The position numbers and the translations under genes are program-made. Shown here in pieces: positions 8,355 to 17,295 of a stretch of DNA of 64,000 bases. Source of the stretch: Cryobacterium sp. CG_9.6 (GTDB lineage Bacteria; Actinomycetota; Actinomycetes; Actinomycetales; Microbacteriaceae). The DNA is taken from the NCBI RefSeq assembly GCF_029893365.1, contig NZ_JARXUZ010000001.1, positions 2,232,001 through 2,296,000 of the forward strand, in the 5' to 3' direction. A model generated the notes under the pieces. It had not been told where the DNA came from. It did not search any database and worked only from the letters and a program-made list of their open reading frames with translations. Each line of letters starts with the position of its first letter. Position 1 is the stretch's first letter.

Positions 8355-11189
8355 TTAGGCAACCAGGGAGCGCAGGACGTACTGCAGAATTCCACCATTG
8401 CGGTAGTAGTCGGCCTCACCCGGCGTGTCAATGCGCACAACGGCATCGAACTCGATGGTGGCCTTGCCCACGGCCGAGAACTCGCTCGGCGCACAGGTGA
8501 CATGCACGGTCTTCGGTGTGGCGCCATCATTCAGCGCCGTGATTCCGGAGATCGACACAATCTCGGTGCCGTCAAGGCCCAGAGACTCCGCATTCTGCCC
8601 GACCGGGTACTGCAGCGGCACAACGCCCATCCCGATGAGGTTTGAGCGGTGAATTCGCTCGAAGCTTTCCACGATGACGGCCTTGACGCCCAGCAGGCTG
8701 GTCCCCTTGGCTGCCCAGTCACGGCTGGAACCCGACCCGTACTCCTTGCCACCGAGGACAACGAGCGGGGTACCGGCGGCCTGGTAGTTCTGGCTGGCAT
8801 CGTAGATGTCGGCCTTCGGGCCACCGTCAACGGTGAAGTCGCGCGTGAAGCCGCCCTCCACATTGTCGAGGAGCTGGTTGCGCAGACGAATGTTCGCGAA
8901 GGTTCCGCGAATCATCACCTCGTGGTTACCGCGGCGTGAACCGTAGGAGTTGTAGTCCCCACGTGCCACACCGTTGTCGGCAAGGTAACGTCCAGCGGGA
9001 CCGTCCGCCTTGATCGACCCGGCAGGGCTGATGTGGTCGGTTGTGACCGAGTCGCCGAGCTTGGCGAGCACACGTGCACCACTGATATCGACGACCGGGC
9101 TGGTCTCGATGGTCATGCCGTCGAAGTACGGGGGCTTCCGCACATAGGTCGACTCGGCGTCCCAGGCGAAGATGTCTCCGGCGGGGGTCTCCAGCGCCTT
9201 CCAGCGGTCGTCGCCTTCGAAGACTCCGGCGTACTGCGTCACGAACATGTTCGAGTCAATGGACTCGTCGATGGTCTTCTGCACCTCGTCGGCGTCGGGC
9301 CAGATGTCCTTCAGGAAGACATCATGACCATCGGTGTCCTGACCGAGGGAATCCGTGTCGAAGTTGAAGTTCATCGTGCCGGCAAGAGCGTACGCGATCA
9401 CGAGCGGCGGGCTCGCGAGGTAGTTCATCTTCACGTCGGGGTTGATGCGTCCCTCAAAGTTGCGGTTACCCGAGAGCACGGCGGTGACGGCGAGGTCGTT
9501 CTCCTGCACGGCCGAGGAGATTTCGTCCTCGAGCGGGCCGGAGTTACCGATGCAGGTCGTGCAGCCGTAACCCACGAGGTAGAAGCCGAGATCTTCGAGG
9601 TAACCGTTGAGGCCAGCCTTGGCGTAGTAATCGGTGACAACCTTGGAACCCGGAGCCAGGGTGGTCTTCACCCACGGCTTGCTCTTGAGACCCTTGAGGC
9701 TGGCGTTACGTGCCAGAAGCCCAGCCGCAAGCATCACGGACGGGTTCGACGTGTTGGTGCACGAGGTGATCGCGGCGATCGCCACCGAACCGTTGTCAAT
9801 GGTGAACTCGCGACCGTCGGCCAGCGTCACGTCGGTCGGCTGCGGGTGCGACTTCGACGGGTGGCTGGTGTGACGATCCACACTGCTGTGGAAGGCCTTG
9901 GCATGGGCTGTTTCGGAGTCCTGCGGGGTGAAACCCAGCGGGTCGGAGGCCGGGAAAGTACCCTCTATTGCCGCATCCACGAGGGAGACGGGGGCATTGG
10001 CGTAGTTATCCAGGTCGCGTTCGAACTGGGTCTTGGCCTCGCTCAGAACAATGCGGTCCTGCGGGCGTTTCGGTCCGGCGATCGACGGGACAACCGTCGA
10101 CAGGTCCAGTTCGAGGTACTCGCTGAAGACCGGCTCCTGATCGGGGTTGTGCCAGAGTCCCTGAAGCTTGGAGTAGGCCTCCACCAGAGCGACCTGCTCC
10201 TCGCTGCGTCCGGTGAGTCGCAGGTAGCCGAGCGTCACGTCGTCCACGGGGAACATGGCGGCAGTGGAGCCGAACTCGGGGCTCATATTTCCGATGGTGG
10301 CGCGGTTGGCGAGCGGTACCGATGCCACACCCGCACCGTAGAATTCGACAAACTTACCCACGACACCGTGAGCGCGCAGCATCTGCGTGATGGTGAGCAC
10401 AACGTCGGTGGCGGTGACCCCGGCCGGAATAATGCCGGACAGCTTGAAGCCCACGACCTTCGGGATCAGCATGGAGACCGACTGGCCGAGCATCGCTGCT
10501 TCGGCTTCGATTCCGCCCACGCCCCAGCCCAGTACGCCCAGTCCGTTCACCATGGTGGTGTGCGAGTCCGTCCCGACACAGGTGTCAGGGTAGGCCTGGA
10601 GCACGCCGTCAACGGTGCGGGTCATGGTGACCCGGGCCAGGTACTCAATGTTCACCTGGTGCACGATTCCGGTTCCCGGGGGAACAACCTTGAAATCGTC
10701 GAAGGCGGTCTGACCCCAGCGCAGGAACTGGTAGCGCTCACCATTGCGCTCGTACTCGATTTCGACGTTCTTTTCGAAGGAATCGGGTGTTCCGAACAGG
10801 TCAGCAACGACGGAGTGGTCAATAACCATCTCGGTCGGTGCCAGGGGGTTGATCTTCTTGGCGTCCCCGCCCAGATCGACAAGTGCCTCCCGCATGGTGG
10901 CGAGGTCAACGATGCAGGGAACGCCGGTGAAGTCCTGCATCACCACGCGCGCCGGCGTGTACTGAATCTCGGTGTCGGGCTCGCTGGTGGGTACCCACTC
11001 GCCAAGGGCACGAATGTGCTCCTCGGTGATGTTGGCGCCATCCTCGGTGCGGAGAAGATTCTCCAGAAGCACCTTCAGGCTGTATGGCAGCTTCTCGTAG
11101 CCAGCGACCTTATCGACCCGAAAGACTTCATAGTCAGTCGAACCAACTCGTAGGGTGTCCTTTGCTCCAAAACTATTTACCGCAGACAC
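8355..11189 (-). CDS. acnA: Aconitate hydratase A
   Basis: 944 residues from GTG 11189, preceded by GGAGAGG with a 5-nt gap. Longer in-frame starts would add 28 residues with no family resemblance. The 4Fe-4S ligands are visible as ITSCTNTSN and YGCTTCIGN, and the C-terminal swivel domain is complete. The length is that of AcnA/IRP-type aconitases. It isomerises citrate to isocitrate in the TCA cycle. It is monocistronic, with its own terminator. Upstream lie a candidate iron box (11273-11287) and two overlapping palindromes (11314-11340), so control by iron and a second regulator is plausible but inferred. Confidence 0.97.
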   Translation of the reverse strand: MSAVNSFGAKDTLRVGSTDYEVFRVDKVAGYEKLPYSLKVLLENLLRTEDGANITEEHIRALGEWVPTSEPDTEIQYTPARVVMQDFTGVPCIVDLATMREALVDLGGDAKKINPLAPTEMVIDHSVVADLFGTPDSFEKNVEIEYERNGERYQFLRWGQTAFDDFKVVPPGTGIVHQVNIEYLARVTMTRTVDGVLQAYPDTCVGTDSHTTMVNGLGVLGWGVGGIEAEAAMLGQSVSMLIPKVVGFKLSGIIPAGVTATDVVLTITQMLRAHGVVGKFVEFYGAGVASVPLANRATIGNMSPEFGSTAAMFPVDDVTLGYLRLTGRSEEQVALVEAYSKLQGLWHNPDQEPVFSEYLELDLSTVVPSIAGPKRPQDRIVLSEAKTQFERDLDNYANAPVSLVDAAIEGTFPASDPLGFTPQDSETAHAKAFHSSVDRHTSHPSKSHPQPTDVTLADGREFTIDNGSVAIAAITSCTNTSNPSVMLAAGLLARNASLKGLKSKPWVKTTLAPGSKVVTDYYAKAGLNGYLEDLGFYLVGYGCTTCIGNSGPLEDEISSAVQENDLAVTAVLSGNRNFEGRINPDVKMNYLASPPLVIAYALAGTMNFNFDTDSLGQDTDGHDVFLKDIWPDADEVQKTIDESIDSNMFVTQYAGVFEGDDRWKALETPAGDIFAWDAESTYVRKPPYFDGMTIETSPVVDISGARVLAKLGDSVTTDHISPAGSIKADGPAGRYLADNGVARGDYNSYGSRRGNHEVMIRGTFANIRLRNQLLDNVEGGFTRDFTVDGGPKADIYDASQNYQAAGTPLVVLGGKEYGSGSSRDWAAKGTSLLGVKAVIVESFERIHRSNLIGMGVVPLQYPVGQNAESLGLDGTEIVSISGITALNDGATPKTVHVTCAPSEFSAVGKATIEFDAVVRIDTPGEADYYRNGGILQYVLRSLVA

Positions 11190-11272
11190 GATGCCCTCTC
11201 CTTCGTGGGGAGCCGACGGGGTACCGGCGGCAATCCTCAATCCTTGTGGCCGGACACACCTTCGTGCCAGCA

Positions 11273-11287
11273 AGGTAAGCCTAACCA
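11273..11287 (-). promoter_or_regulatory. Candidate DtxR/IdeR iron box before acnA
   Basis: On the minus strand the site reads TGGTTAGGCTTACCT, matching 13 of 15 central positions of the DtxR/IdeR consensus (AGGTTAGGCTAACCT), about 85 bp upstream of the acnA start. Within it TAGGCT could serve as a -10 hexamer. The match is my own alignment; no regulator gene is in the window. Confidence 0.5.
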
Positions 11288-11313
11288 GCAGGTGCCGGAG
11301 CCAACCCGTTCCA

Positions 11314-11340
11314 TCAAGAAAGTATCTTGACGTAGAGATA
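11314..11340. promoter_or_regulatory. Two overlapping inverted repeats upstream of acnA
   Basis: TCAAGA-N5-TCTTGA (11314-11330) is perfect. It overlaps TATCTTGAC/GTAGAGATA (11323-11340), where 7 of 9 arm positions match. Such arms resemble operators of MarR- or TetR-type dimers. The site lies upstream of the iron box with respect to acnA and also beyond the 3' end of the DUF3159 gene, so acnA is the only reasonable target. Confidence 0.4.
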
Positions 11341-11360
11341 ACTCTAGCAGGGTTTGCGGG

Positions 11361-12176
11361 TCACGCGGTGGGCGCAGGCTTGCGGTAAATCGAACGAACC
11401 ATGAGCCACGACACAATCAGTAAGGGCGCATAGAGCGGAAGCCCCATCAGAAGTTTCGTCGTCGCGAGCAACTCCACGTTGTCGGCTAGGTAGAGCGGCA
11501 GCTGCACGGCCAGTCGCGCGAGGAATAGGCCGGTCCAGCACAGGGTCAGAATTGTCAAAACACGTCTTTTGGACGGATCGCTCCGCCACGCGATTCCATC
11601 GCCCATGAGAAAGCCCACGGCCAGCCCCACGAGCGGCCAGCCCACAAGAACGGAAATAAGCAGCGCAGCGCCGTACCCCGCGTTCGTGTAGAGGCCCACA
11701 AGAAAGAAGTCTGACGCTTTGCCGGAGAACAGGGCGAGCGCCACACTCAGCGCCGTCCCCACGAGACCACCGACAGCCGGTGTCGTCGTCTGCTTTGTTG
11801 CCACGCGCAGAACCACAAAGATCAGGCCCAGCACGAGCGGGGCAATGAGGGCGGGTAGCAGGGCCACGATCGGCTCGGCTGCGGCATCCGCCTCGGGGTC
11901 GATGGTGAGCGTGTAGGTCACGAGGAACACCAGGCCAGGCAGAATGGCCTCGAACAGACCACGGATGCCGCCCATTGCGGCCAAAAGAGCCTGACCGTTG
12001 ATGGACTCCCCCTCCGCCGCCGAGCTGAAACCGGCACGGCGGGCGGCGGCTGCCATCCCCTCGGCCACAACCCCGGACACCGTCGGTTGGTCCGAAGAGG
12101 CGTCGCCGGCTGCGGCCCTCGCCGGATCGGAGTCGGGCTGGTCAGCGGGGTCGGTGGGGTCGGGGTGGTGTGTCAC
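11361..12176 (-). CDS. DUF3159 membrane protein
   Basis: 271 residues from GTG 12176. The first 70 residues are acidic and polar, followed by about six hydrophobic segments (roughly residues 80-260), the pattern of the actinobacterial DUF3159 family. The function is unknown. The gene follows DUF3710 by 14 bp and ends the dut-DUF3710-DUF3159 operon, an arrangement conserved across Actinomycetota from my knowledge of the group. No Shine-Dalgarno sequence is seen before the GTG, which fits translation following from the upstream gene. Confidence 0.88.
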   Translation of the reverse strand: MTHHPDPTDPADQPDSDPARAAAGDASSDQPTVSGVVAEGMAAAARRAGFSSAAEGESINGQALLAAMGGIRGLFEAILPGLVFLVTYTLTIDPEADAAAEPIVALLPALIAPLVLGLIFVVLRVATKQTTTPAVGGLVGTALSVALALFSGKASDFFLVGLYTNAGYGAALLISVLVGWPLVGLAVGFLMGDGIAWRSDPSKRRVLTILTLCWTGLFLARLAVQLPLYLADNVELLATTKLLMGLPLYAPLLIVSWLMVRSIYRKPAPTA

Positions 12177-12190
12177 GGGAGGTCTCAGAG

Positions 12191-12835
12191 CTAAACGTTC
12201 GTGGGGGTCTGGGCACCGGACGGTGTCGCGGGCATGCGCAGGGGAATCAGATCGCGGGGAGGCATGGGACTCGAACCGCGCACCACCACGATGCTGCGAA
12301 ACAGCTCTTCAACCTGGGCAGCAGCCTCCGGGTTGATGGCACCCTCGCCGGCAATGACGCCGCGCAGAAACCAACGCGGGCCGTCGACGCCAATAAAACG
12401 AGCGAGCCTGGTGCTTCCTAGGGCATTCGGTGCGGCCAGATCCGCGCCGGCGGCAACGGGAATCTCGGCCACGAGTTCTGGTCCGAACGGGCCTTCACGC
12501 CCGGTGGTCGTGCCGCCCTGCTTGCTAATCTGGTCGGCAATCTGGTCGCGAATCTCGTGCCAGAGACCGCTGGAGCGGGGAGCCGCAAAGGGCTGAACCT
12601 GAAGGGTGGAACCGGCAAAGTCCAGCCCAATCGCCACGACGCGCTTGCTACCCTCTTCAATTTCCAGACGCAGGTGCAGTCCCTCACGCGGAAGAATCTT
12701 GATCCCGCCCAGATCGACATACGGACGAACCGGGTTGGCCTCCGCCTCATCAAACGGACCCTCGGTCTCCCGATCGTCGGGTGCTGACTTGGCCTGGGTG
12801 TCCGGAAACTCGTCCGGGGTCGCGATGTCCGTCAT
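12191..12835 (-). CDS. DUF3710 family protein
   Basis: 214 residues from ATG 12835, overlapping the dut stop by 4 bp (ATGA). The N-terminus (about 1-40) is acidic and probably disordered; the remainder is the DUF3710 domain with a conserved LRLEIEEG-like strand and a WHEIRDQIADQI helix. No membrane segment is visible. The function is unknown; strict coupling to dut suggests shared expression rather than a proven role in nucleotide metabolism. Confidence 0.9.
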   Translation of the reverse strand: MTDIATPDEFPDTQAKSAPDDRETEGPFDEAEANPVRPYVDLGGIKILPREGLHLRLEIEEGSKRVVAIGLDFAGSTLQVQPFAAPRSSGLWHEIRDQIADQISKQGGTTTGREGPFGPELVAEIPVAAGADLAAPNALGSTRLARFIGVDGPRWFLRGVIAGEGAINPEAAAQVEELFRSIVVVRGSSPMPPRDLIPLRMPATPSGAQTPTNV

Positions 12836-13311
12836 CGAGATTCTCCTGTCTTAGGTGTGGTGAGGGCTGAGTCGGCCACGGTGACACCCGTGGAACCGAA
12901 CCCGCTCTCGCCCCGCTGGCTGCCGGGCAGCCGATCAACGGGGATGAATGTGGCACGCGCCACTGGCATGATGATGAGCTGCGCGATCCGATCGCCGACG
13001 GCGATGGAGAACGCACGGGTCAGGTCGGTGTTGAGCAAAGCCACCTTGATTTCACCGCGGTACCCGGCATCAACGGTCCCGGGGGAATTCACGATCGTAA
13101 TGCCGTGCTTTGACGCTAGGCCGCTGCGGGGCACCACGAAGGCCGCGAAGCCATCCGGCAGCGCGATGCTGACGCCGGTCGCAACGAGGTGGCGCTCACC
13201 CGGTGCCAGCGTGAGTGCCTCAGCCGAGTGCAGGTCGGCACCGGCATCACCGGCATGCGCATATTCGGGGAGAACGGACGCGGTAATCAGTACTTCGACG
13301 CTTTGTGTCAC
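12832..13311 (-). CDS. dut: dUTP diphosphatase (trimeric type)
   Basis: 159 residues from GTG 13311, chosen because family members begin close to this point; an in-frame ATG at 13350 would add 13 residues and overlap the divergent DUF3093 start by 2 bp. All five dUTPase motifs are present: AGDAGADLHSAE, PRSGLASKHG, GTVDAGYRGE, GDRIAQL and the C-terminal RGESGFGSTG arm. It hydrolyses dUTP to dUMP and pyrophosphate, keeping uracil out of DNA. It heads the dut-DUF3710-DUF3159 operon. Neither start has a good ribosome site, so a leaderless mRNA is possible. Confidence 0.95.
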   Translation of the reverse strand: MTQSVEVLITASVLPEYAHAGDAGADLHSAEALTLAPGERHLVATGVSIALPDGFAAFVVPRSGLASKHGITIVNSPGTVDAGYRGEIKVALLNTDLTRAFSIAVGDRIAQLIIMPVARATFIPVDRLPGSQRGESGFGSTGVTVADSALTTPKTGESR

Positions 13312-13348
13312 GTGTTGAGGGTAGTCCAGAACGTGATCGAATAGAGAC

Positions 13349-13804
13349 ATGCCTCACTACCGCGAAAAACTCTGGGCCTCTGCGTGGTCCTTCATCGTCA
13401 CTGCTCTCGTGATCCCCGCGAGCATTCTCGTGCTTGCCCCGATCAACATGCAGGCGGGATACGTCACCGCTGCAGTTCTCTACGGCGGATGCGTCACTCT
13501 GCTCGTGATCGCATCGCCCGTTATTCGGGTGGAAAACGGACTCATCACTGCGGGGCCCGCGACGATATCAGTGGACCTGGTTGGAGAGGCCATGCCCTTC
13601 AGCGGCACCGAGGCGAGCCAGGAACGCGGTCCGCGCCTTGATGTTCGGTCATGGATGCTGATTCGCGGCTGGGTTGGACCCGTCGTGAAGATTCCGATCA
13701 CTGACGAAACAGACCCAGCACCGTATTGGTTGGTGTCCAGTCGTCACCCAGAGAAGCTGGTCGCCGCGATCAATGAATCACGACGACCGGCTACGGATTT
13801 TTAG
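13349..13804 (+). CDS. DUF3093 membrane-associated protein
   Basis: 151 residues. Two hydrophobic segments (about 13-33 and 38-57) are followed by a soluble beta-rich domain with the WMLIRGWVGPVVKIPI and DPAPYWLVSSRHPE elements typical of DUF3093. It diverges from dut, with start regions overlapping or nearly so, and its stop overlaps the convergent DUF4193 stop by 4 bp. The function is unknown, but the dut/DUF3093/DUF4193 neighbourhood is a known actinobacterial cluster. Confidence 0.88.
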   Translation: MPHYREKLWASAWSFIVTALVIPASILVLAPINMQAGYVTAAVLYGGCVTLLVIASPVIRVENGLITAGPATISVDLVGEAMPFSGTEASQERGPRLDVRSWMLIRGWVGPVVKIPITDETDPAPYWLVSSRHPEKLVAAINESRRPATDF

Positions 13805-14094
13805 GAGTCGCACTCCAGGCAGACGGTGCCCAGCTTTGTCTCGTGACCGGCCTGCGAGCGGTGCTTCACGAGGAAGCACTCGACACAGGTGAATTCGTCG
13901 GCCTGCGCGGGCAGAACGACTACATCAAGGTCAAGGTCGGACAGATCTGCGCCGGGAAGGTCGAACCCACCCGGATTGTCGGAATCGTCATTGTCAACGC
14001 TTCCCGACATCTTGTCGGGCACGCGTTCTTTGAGGGCCTCGATCGAGTCTGAGTCGTCTTCGGTCTTCCGCGGTGCGTCGTAATCGGTTGCCAT
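13801..14094 (-). CDS. DUF4193 family small acidic protein with CxxC pairs
   Basis: 97 residues from ATG 14094; an in-frame ATG at 14100 adds two residues and cannot be excluded. The N-terminal two thirds are strongly acidic (D/E/S-rich). The C-terminal third holds two CxxC pairs, CVEC and CLEC, likely one zinc-binding site, the layout of DUF4193. The function is unknown. It diverges from sepH, with about 200 bp between them. Confidence 0.88.
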   Translation of the reverse strand: MATDYDAPRKTEDDSDSIEALKERVPDKMSGSVDNDDSDNPGGFDLPGADLSDLDLDVVVLPAQADEFTCVECFLVKHRSQAGHETKLGTVCLECDS

Positions 14095-14291
14095 GCCCAT
14101 CCATTTCAGTAACGCCGATAAACGAAATCAGCGGGCACAGTTTGCAACAATCCGGGGAAAATAGCAACTCGCCCGCAGTACTTCTCGGTCGGCACTGGCA
14201 TCAACTTGCGGCACGCCCGGTGTATTCCCATTAAAAGACGTAAAGACATGCGATTCTTGCAGCTAACGGTATTCGCGAGAGGGCTTGCGCC

Positions 14292-15482
14292 ATGCAGGAA
14301 TTGAAAGTCATCGGGGTAGAGAACGGTGCGCTGCTCGCAGCGTCGGAAGATGGCGACCGATTTAGGATCGCCATCGACGAGGTTCTCCAGTCCAAGCTTC
14401 GTCAAACCCAGACGGAGACATCCACCGCACCCAAGCTGTCACCGCGCGAGGTGCAGGCGCACATTCGCTCCGGAATGTCGGCGGAAGACGTGGCGGCCGT
14501 GACCGGCGCCCCCCTCGACTATGTTCGTCGTTTCGAGGGCCCTGTGGTGGCCGAGCGCGAATACATGATCTCGTGCGCGCTGAGTGTGCCTGTTCACACG
14601 GCTATCGACCCTGACCCGGTGGGCGAGGACGCCAACTTTGGCGGCGTCATTCGCGAGCGTCTTGCGTCGCTGGGTGCCTCAAATGAGCGCTGGGCCAGCT
14701 GGAAAGAGCCCGGTGCCGGCTGGATCATCAAGCTGTCTTTCACGGCAGATGAAATTGATCACGATGCGCGCTGGGGTTTTGAACCCAAAAAGAACGCCCT
14801 CTCCCCCGTGGGCAACGAGGCCATTGCCCTGTCACAACAGGGTGAACTCAAAGGATCCCTCATTCCGCGCTTGCGAGCGGTTGGGGCGGACACCAGCAAC
14901 TCCGATGTGTCTCGTTTTGACAGCGGCGCATTCACCTTTAAAGAGTCTCTGGCCGACGAAATCCTCAATGACACCGCTCCCGTTGAGCCCATTCCGTATT
15001 CTCGGAGCGCCAGCAGCTCCGATGCCGTCTCGCGCGCCGCCATCAAGCGCGCCGTGGAGCCGTCAGTGAGCATGAGCGAAACCGCAGATCTTCTGGACTC
15101 TCTGCGCCGCCGCCGCGGCGAGCGCGAAGCCGCATCATTTGCCGATAGCGGCTCCCCGCAGCCGTCGGTTGCGGACGTCACCCCGGCGTCGAACCTGACG
15201 CCGCCGGTGAACGGCAGCACGCCCGCGAATGGCAGCACGTCGGCAAGCGGACGTCGGCGTAGCGAGTTTCTCGCCGACGGGGTCCCGGACCAGCCCAGGG
15301 ACGCTCCTTCCGAGGCGCAAACCACCGACGTAACGCCCACCGCGGCACCGAACGTGTGGGCCACACAGGCCGCCAGAGCCCAAAACCGCACAACCGGTAA
15401 TCACGGTAAGCGTGGCCGGGCTTCCATGCCCAGCTGGGACGAAATTGTCTTCGGTGCTCGCACGGACGACGATCTGGCCTAA
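14292..15482 (+). CDS. sepH: Septation protein SepH
   Basis: 396 residues from ATG 14292, with GAGAGGG 8 nt upstream. Residues 1 to about 175 form the conserved DUF3071 domain with a helix-turn-helix-like stretch (SPREVQAHIRSGMSAEDVA). From about 190 on the chain is low-complexity Ser/Ala/Pro/Thr, ending in a short conserved SWDEIVFG segment. SepH proteins of Streptomyces and Mycobacterium bind FtsZ and promote Z-ring assembly, so the product should act at the division septum. No partner genes are adjacent. Confidence 0.92.
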   Translation: MQELKVIGVENGALLAASEDGDRFRIAIDEVLQSKLRQTQTETSTAPKLSPREVQAHIRSGMSAEDVAAVTGAPLDYVRRFEGPVVAEREYMISCALSVPVHTAIDPDPVGEDANFGGVIRERLASLGASNERWASWKEPGAGWIIKLSFTADEIDHDARWGFEPKKNALSPVGNEAIALSQQGELKGSLIPRLRAVGADTSNSDVSRFDSGAFTFKESLADEILNDTAPVEPIPYSRSASSSDAVSRAAIKRAVEPSVSMSETADLLDSLRRRRGEREAASFADSGSPQPSVADVTPASNLTPPVNGSTPANGSTSASGRRRSEFLADGVPDQPRDAPSEAQTTDVTPTAAPNVWATQAARAQNRTTGNHGKRGRASMPSWDEIVFGARTDDDLA

Positions 15483-15534
15483 TAAATATCTGGTCCGCCC
15501 TAGTCACACCGCACGCCTCGAGTTATAGTTGTTT

Positions 15535-15550
15535 TCGAATACTTGTTCGA
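15535..15550. promoter_or_regulatory. LexA-type SOS box
   Basis: TCGAATACTTGTTCGA matches the actinobacterial/Gram-positive SOS consensus TCGAAC-N4-GTTCGA at 11 of 12 defined positions. It ends 26 bp before the start of the 103-residue gene at 15577, where LexA would block its promoter. Confidence 0.75.
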
Positions 15551-15576
15551 TTACGTGTGAATCTAGGTGGTAACTC

Positions 15577-15888
15577 ATGCCGGCATCCGTCGGAAATGAA
15601 TCGGTCGTGGTGTGGCTGGGTACATCGGGATCGCCCGAGCGCTTAATGTGGCGGTCTCGGCGTTTTCGGGTGACCGATACGCCAACCGCGCTGGTGGGAA
15701 CCGCGGAGTGGTGGAGACCCTTCGAGCCCTTCGGTTACGGGATTGGGCATGTGCCTCTCGACATCGCTGGCTGGCGCTTTCAGGCCACGGCCGAGGACGG
15801 CGAGACGCATGTTTTTGACGTGAAGCCGGACACCGATCCCAAATCTGACTCCGAGCCGCGTTGGCAGCTGCTACGCATCTTCGACTGA
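15577..15888 (+). CDS. Small DUF6504-like protein, probably SOS-controlled
   Basis: 103 residues from ATG 15577 with AGGTGG 6 nt upstream. It is Trp-rich and beta-rich: Trp residues occur in EWWRP, GWRF and the final RWQLLRIFD. This resembles my memory of DUF6504, small actinobacterial proteins often found near Y-family DNA polymerases; the assignment is tentative. No polymerase gene is nearby. The SOS box directly upstream is the strongest clue to role: expression after DNA damage. The gene appears monocistronic. Confidence 0.6.
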   Translation: MPASVGNESVVVWLGTSGSPERLMWRSRRFRVTDTPTALVGTAEWWRPFEPFGYGIGHVPLDIAGWRFQATAEDGETHVFDVKPDTDPKSDSEPRWQLLRIFD

Positions 15889-15950
15889 GCAGGGCACGCA
15901 GCTTCGCTGACGCTGCCATTCCTGCACCGCGCTCGGGTTACCCTACATAG

Positions 15951-16988
15951 GTGCGAATTACGGCTGGTCTACGAACACCCCGACGGTTACCTGTTCTGCA
16001 GGTCGTCAAAACGTCCGTGGCGGTTGCGCTCGCGTGGGTGATTTCACAACTTCTGCTCCCCAACGAGTTGCCTATCTTTGCCGCAATAGCTGCCATTTTT
16101 GTGGTGCAGCCCAGCGTTAACCAATCGGTCGGCAAGGCCATTGAGCGTAGCCTGGGGGTCATCGGCGGCGTGGTCATCGCGTACGTCATTGGCCTGATCT
16201 TTGGGTCATCCACGTGGATCGTTCTCCTCACGATCGTGCTGTGCATTCTTCTCGCTTGGGCCCTGCGACTCTCCCCTGGATCGGCTAACCAGATTCCAAT
16301 CAGCGCCATGCTCGTACTCTCGATCGGCTCGACCACAGCCGAATACTCGATTGACCGAATCTTGGAAACCATCATCGGTGCGTCAATCGCGCTCATCATC
16401 AACATTCTCGTCGTACCGCCGGTACTGCTCACGCCGGCCCACGATGCCGTCATCCGGCTCGGACGGGAGGTGGCCGACACCCTGGATCGCGCCGCCGATG
16501 CTCTTCGCGAACCCCAGACCAACTTTCAGCTCGAAGAACTCCTGCTCAAGGCGCGCCTGCTGCGCCCAATGCTGGCGTCAGCGGAGCGCGCAATCACCGG
16601 GGCCCAGGAGAGCCTCACGCTCAATCCTCGGGGCGCCAAGCACCGGACCAGTCTGCAAGCCGACATCGATCTGTACGAGCGGCTGAAGGCACTGGTCACG
16701 CGGGCTCTGGGCATGACACGGGCCGTTCGTGACCACTACGACGACTCCCTCCACCTGGAACCCACGGTGCATGCATTCTCCACCGAGTTGGACCGAGCCG
16801 CCCACGATCTTCGGCTCCTCCTGCAGCGACCTGATGACCACGCCACAGAAATTGCGCGCGAGGAGGAACCACTGTTGACATCCCCCCTCATCATTGCCAC
16901 ACCACACCCGGAGCATTGGATTCTCATTGGCTCTCTAATGGAGGATCTTCGGCGCGTGCGCGAGGAAATTGTGAGCGATCTTCCCTAG
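15951..16988 (+). CDS. FUSC / aromatic acid exporter (ArAE) family membrane protein
   Basis: 345 residues from GTG 15951. About six hydrophobic segments fill residues 15-165, with the typical VVQPSVNQSVGKAIERSLG segment of the FUSC/ArAE N-terminal domain. Residues 170-345 form a long helical cytoplasmic domain. Relatives export aromatic acids or are of unknown substrate. It is read toward the histidine kinase gene but ends before a separate promoter, so co-transcription is not required. Confidence 0.85.
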   Translation: MRITAGLRTPRRLPVLQVVKTSVAVALAWVISQLLLPNELPIFAAIAAIFVVQPSVNQSVGKAIERSLGVIGGVVIAYVIGLIFGSSTWIVLLTIVLCILLAWALRLSPGSANQIPISAMLVLSIGSTTAEYSIDRILETIIGASIALIINILVVPPVLLTPAHDAVIRLGREVADTLDRAADALREPQTNFQLEELLLKARLLRPMLASAERAITGAQESLTLNPRGAKHRTSLQADIDLYERLKALVTRALGMTRAVRDHYDDSLHLEPTVHAFSTELDRAAHDLRLLLQRPDDHATEIAREEEPLLTSPLIIATPHPEHWILIGSLMEDLRRVREEIVSDLP

Positions 16989-16995
16989 GCCCAGC

Positions 16996-17046
16996 TGTCA
17001 CCGACACCCCCTTAATAGGTGACAAATGAGGAATGGTCGATATGAT
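16996..17046 (+). promoter_or_regulatory. Promoter of the hybrid kinase operon with overlapping inverted repeat
   Basis: GTGACA (17019-17024) and TATGAT (17041-17046) are separated by 16 bp and followed by an AT-rich tract. A perfect 7-bp inverted repeat TGTCACC-N15-GGTGACA (16996-17002, 17018-17024) covers the -35 hexamer, suggesting an operator. No T-tract follows the repeat, so it is a poor terminator for the preceding gene. Confidence 0.5.
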
Positions 17047-17071
17047 ATATTGAATAATTCTTGGGGAAGAC

Positions 17072-17295
17072 ATGGTGTCGGATGCTGTGGAATTGAGCAG
17101 CACATCGGTGGATCTACGCGTCGCGCAGAAGAGGTTCCACAGCAGCGTTGGGGAAGGATCGGCATGGGCTCCGCAGACGCGACAGGTGCAGTCACAGGTG
17201 ACACCGCTCGTGTCGGTGCAGAGAGTGGGGTCAGTGAGTAGACCCTCAACGAGGCACAGGCTCTTGCTGCCATCATCAACTCGTCTCAGGACGCG
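17072..17295 (+). other. Interrupted 5' region of the hybrid histidine kinase gene
   Basis: The kinase frame remains protein-like upstream of its first usable start: after TAG at 17239-17241 it reads TLNEAQALAAIINSSQDAV, the usual first helix of a PAS domain, running into the GTG at 17296. Before the TAG, in the same frame, ATG 17164 has an AAGGA site and encodes a Gly/Ala/Thr-rich 25-residue leader. A second candidate start, ATG 17072 with GGGGAAGAC directly before it and just after the promoter, is in another frame and would need a frameshift near 17240. Either a nonsense mutation, a frameshift, an assembly error or a non-standard start must be invoked. Confidence 0.55.

Noticed and set aside
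9033..11153. 706-codon plus-strand frame opposite acnA
   Set aside because: Typical antisense shadow of a high-GC gene; aconitase motifs on the other strand are unambiguous.
17239..17241. TAG read as pyrrolysine or programmed readthrough
   Set aside because: No pyl genes or stimulatory structure seen, and such decoding is not expected here; mutation, frameshift or sequence error is simpler.
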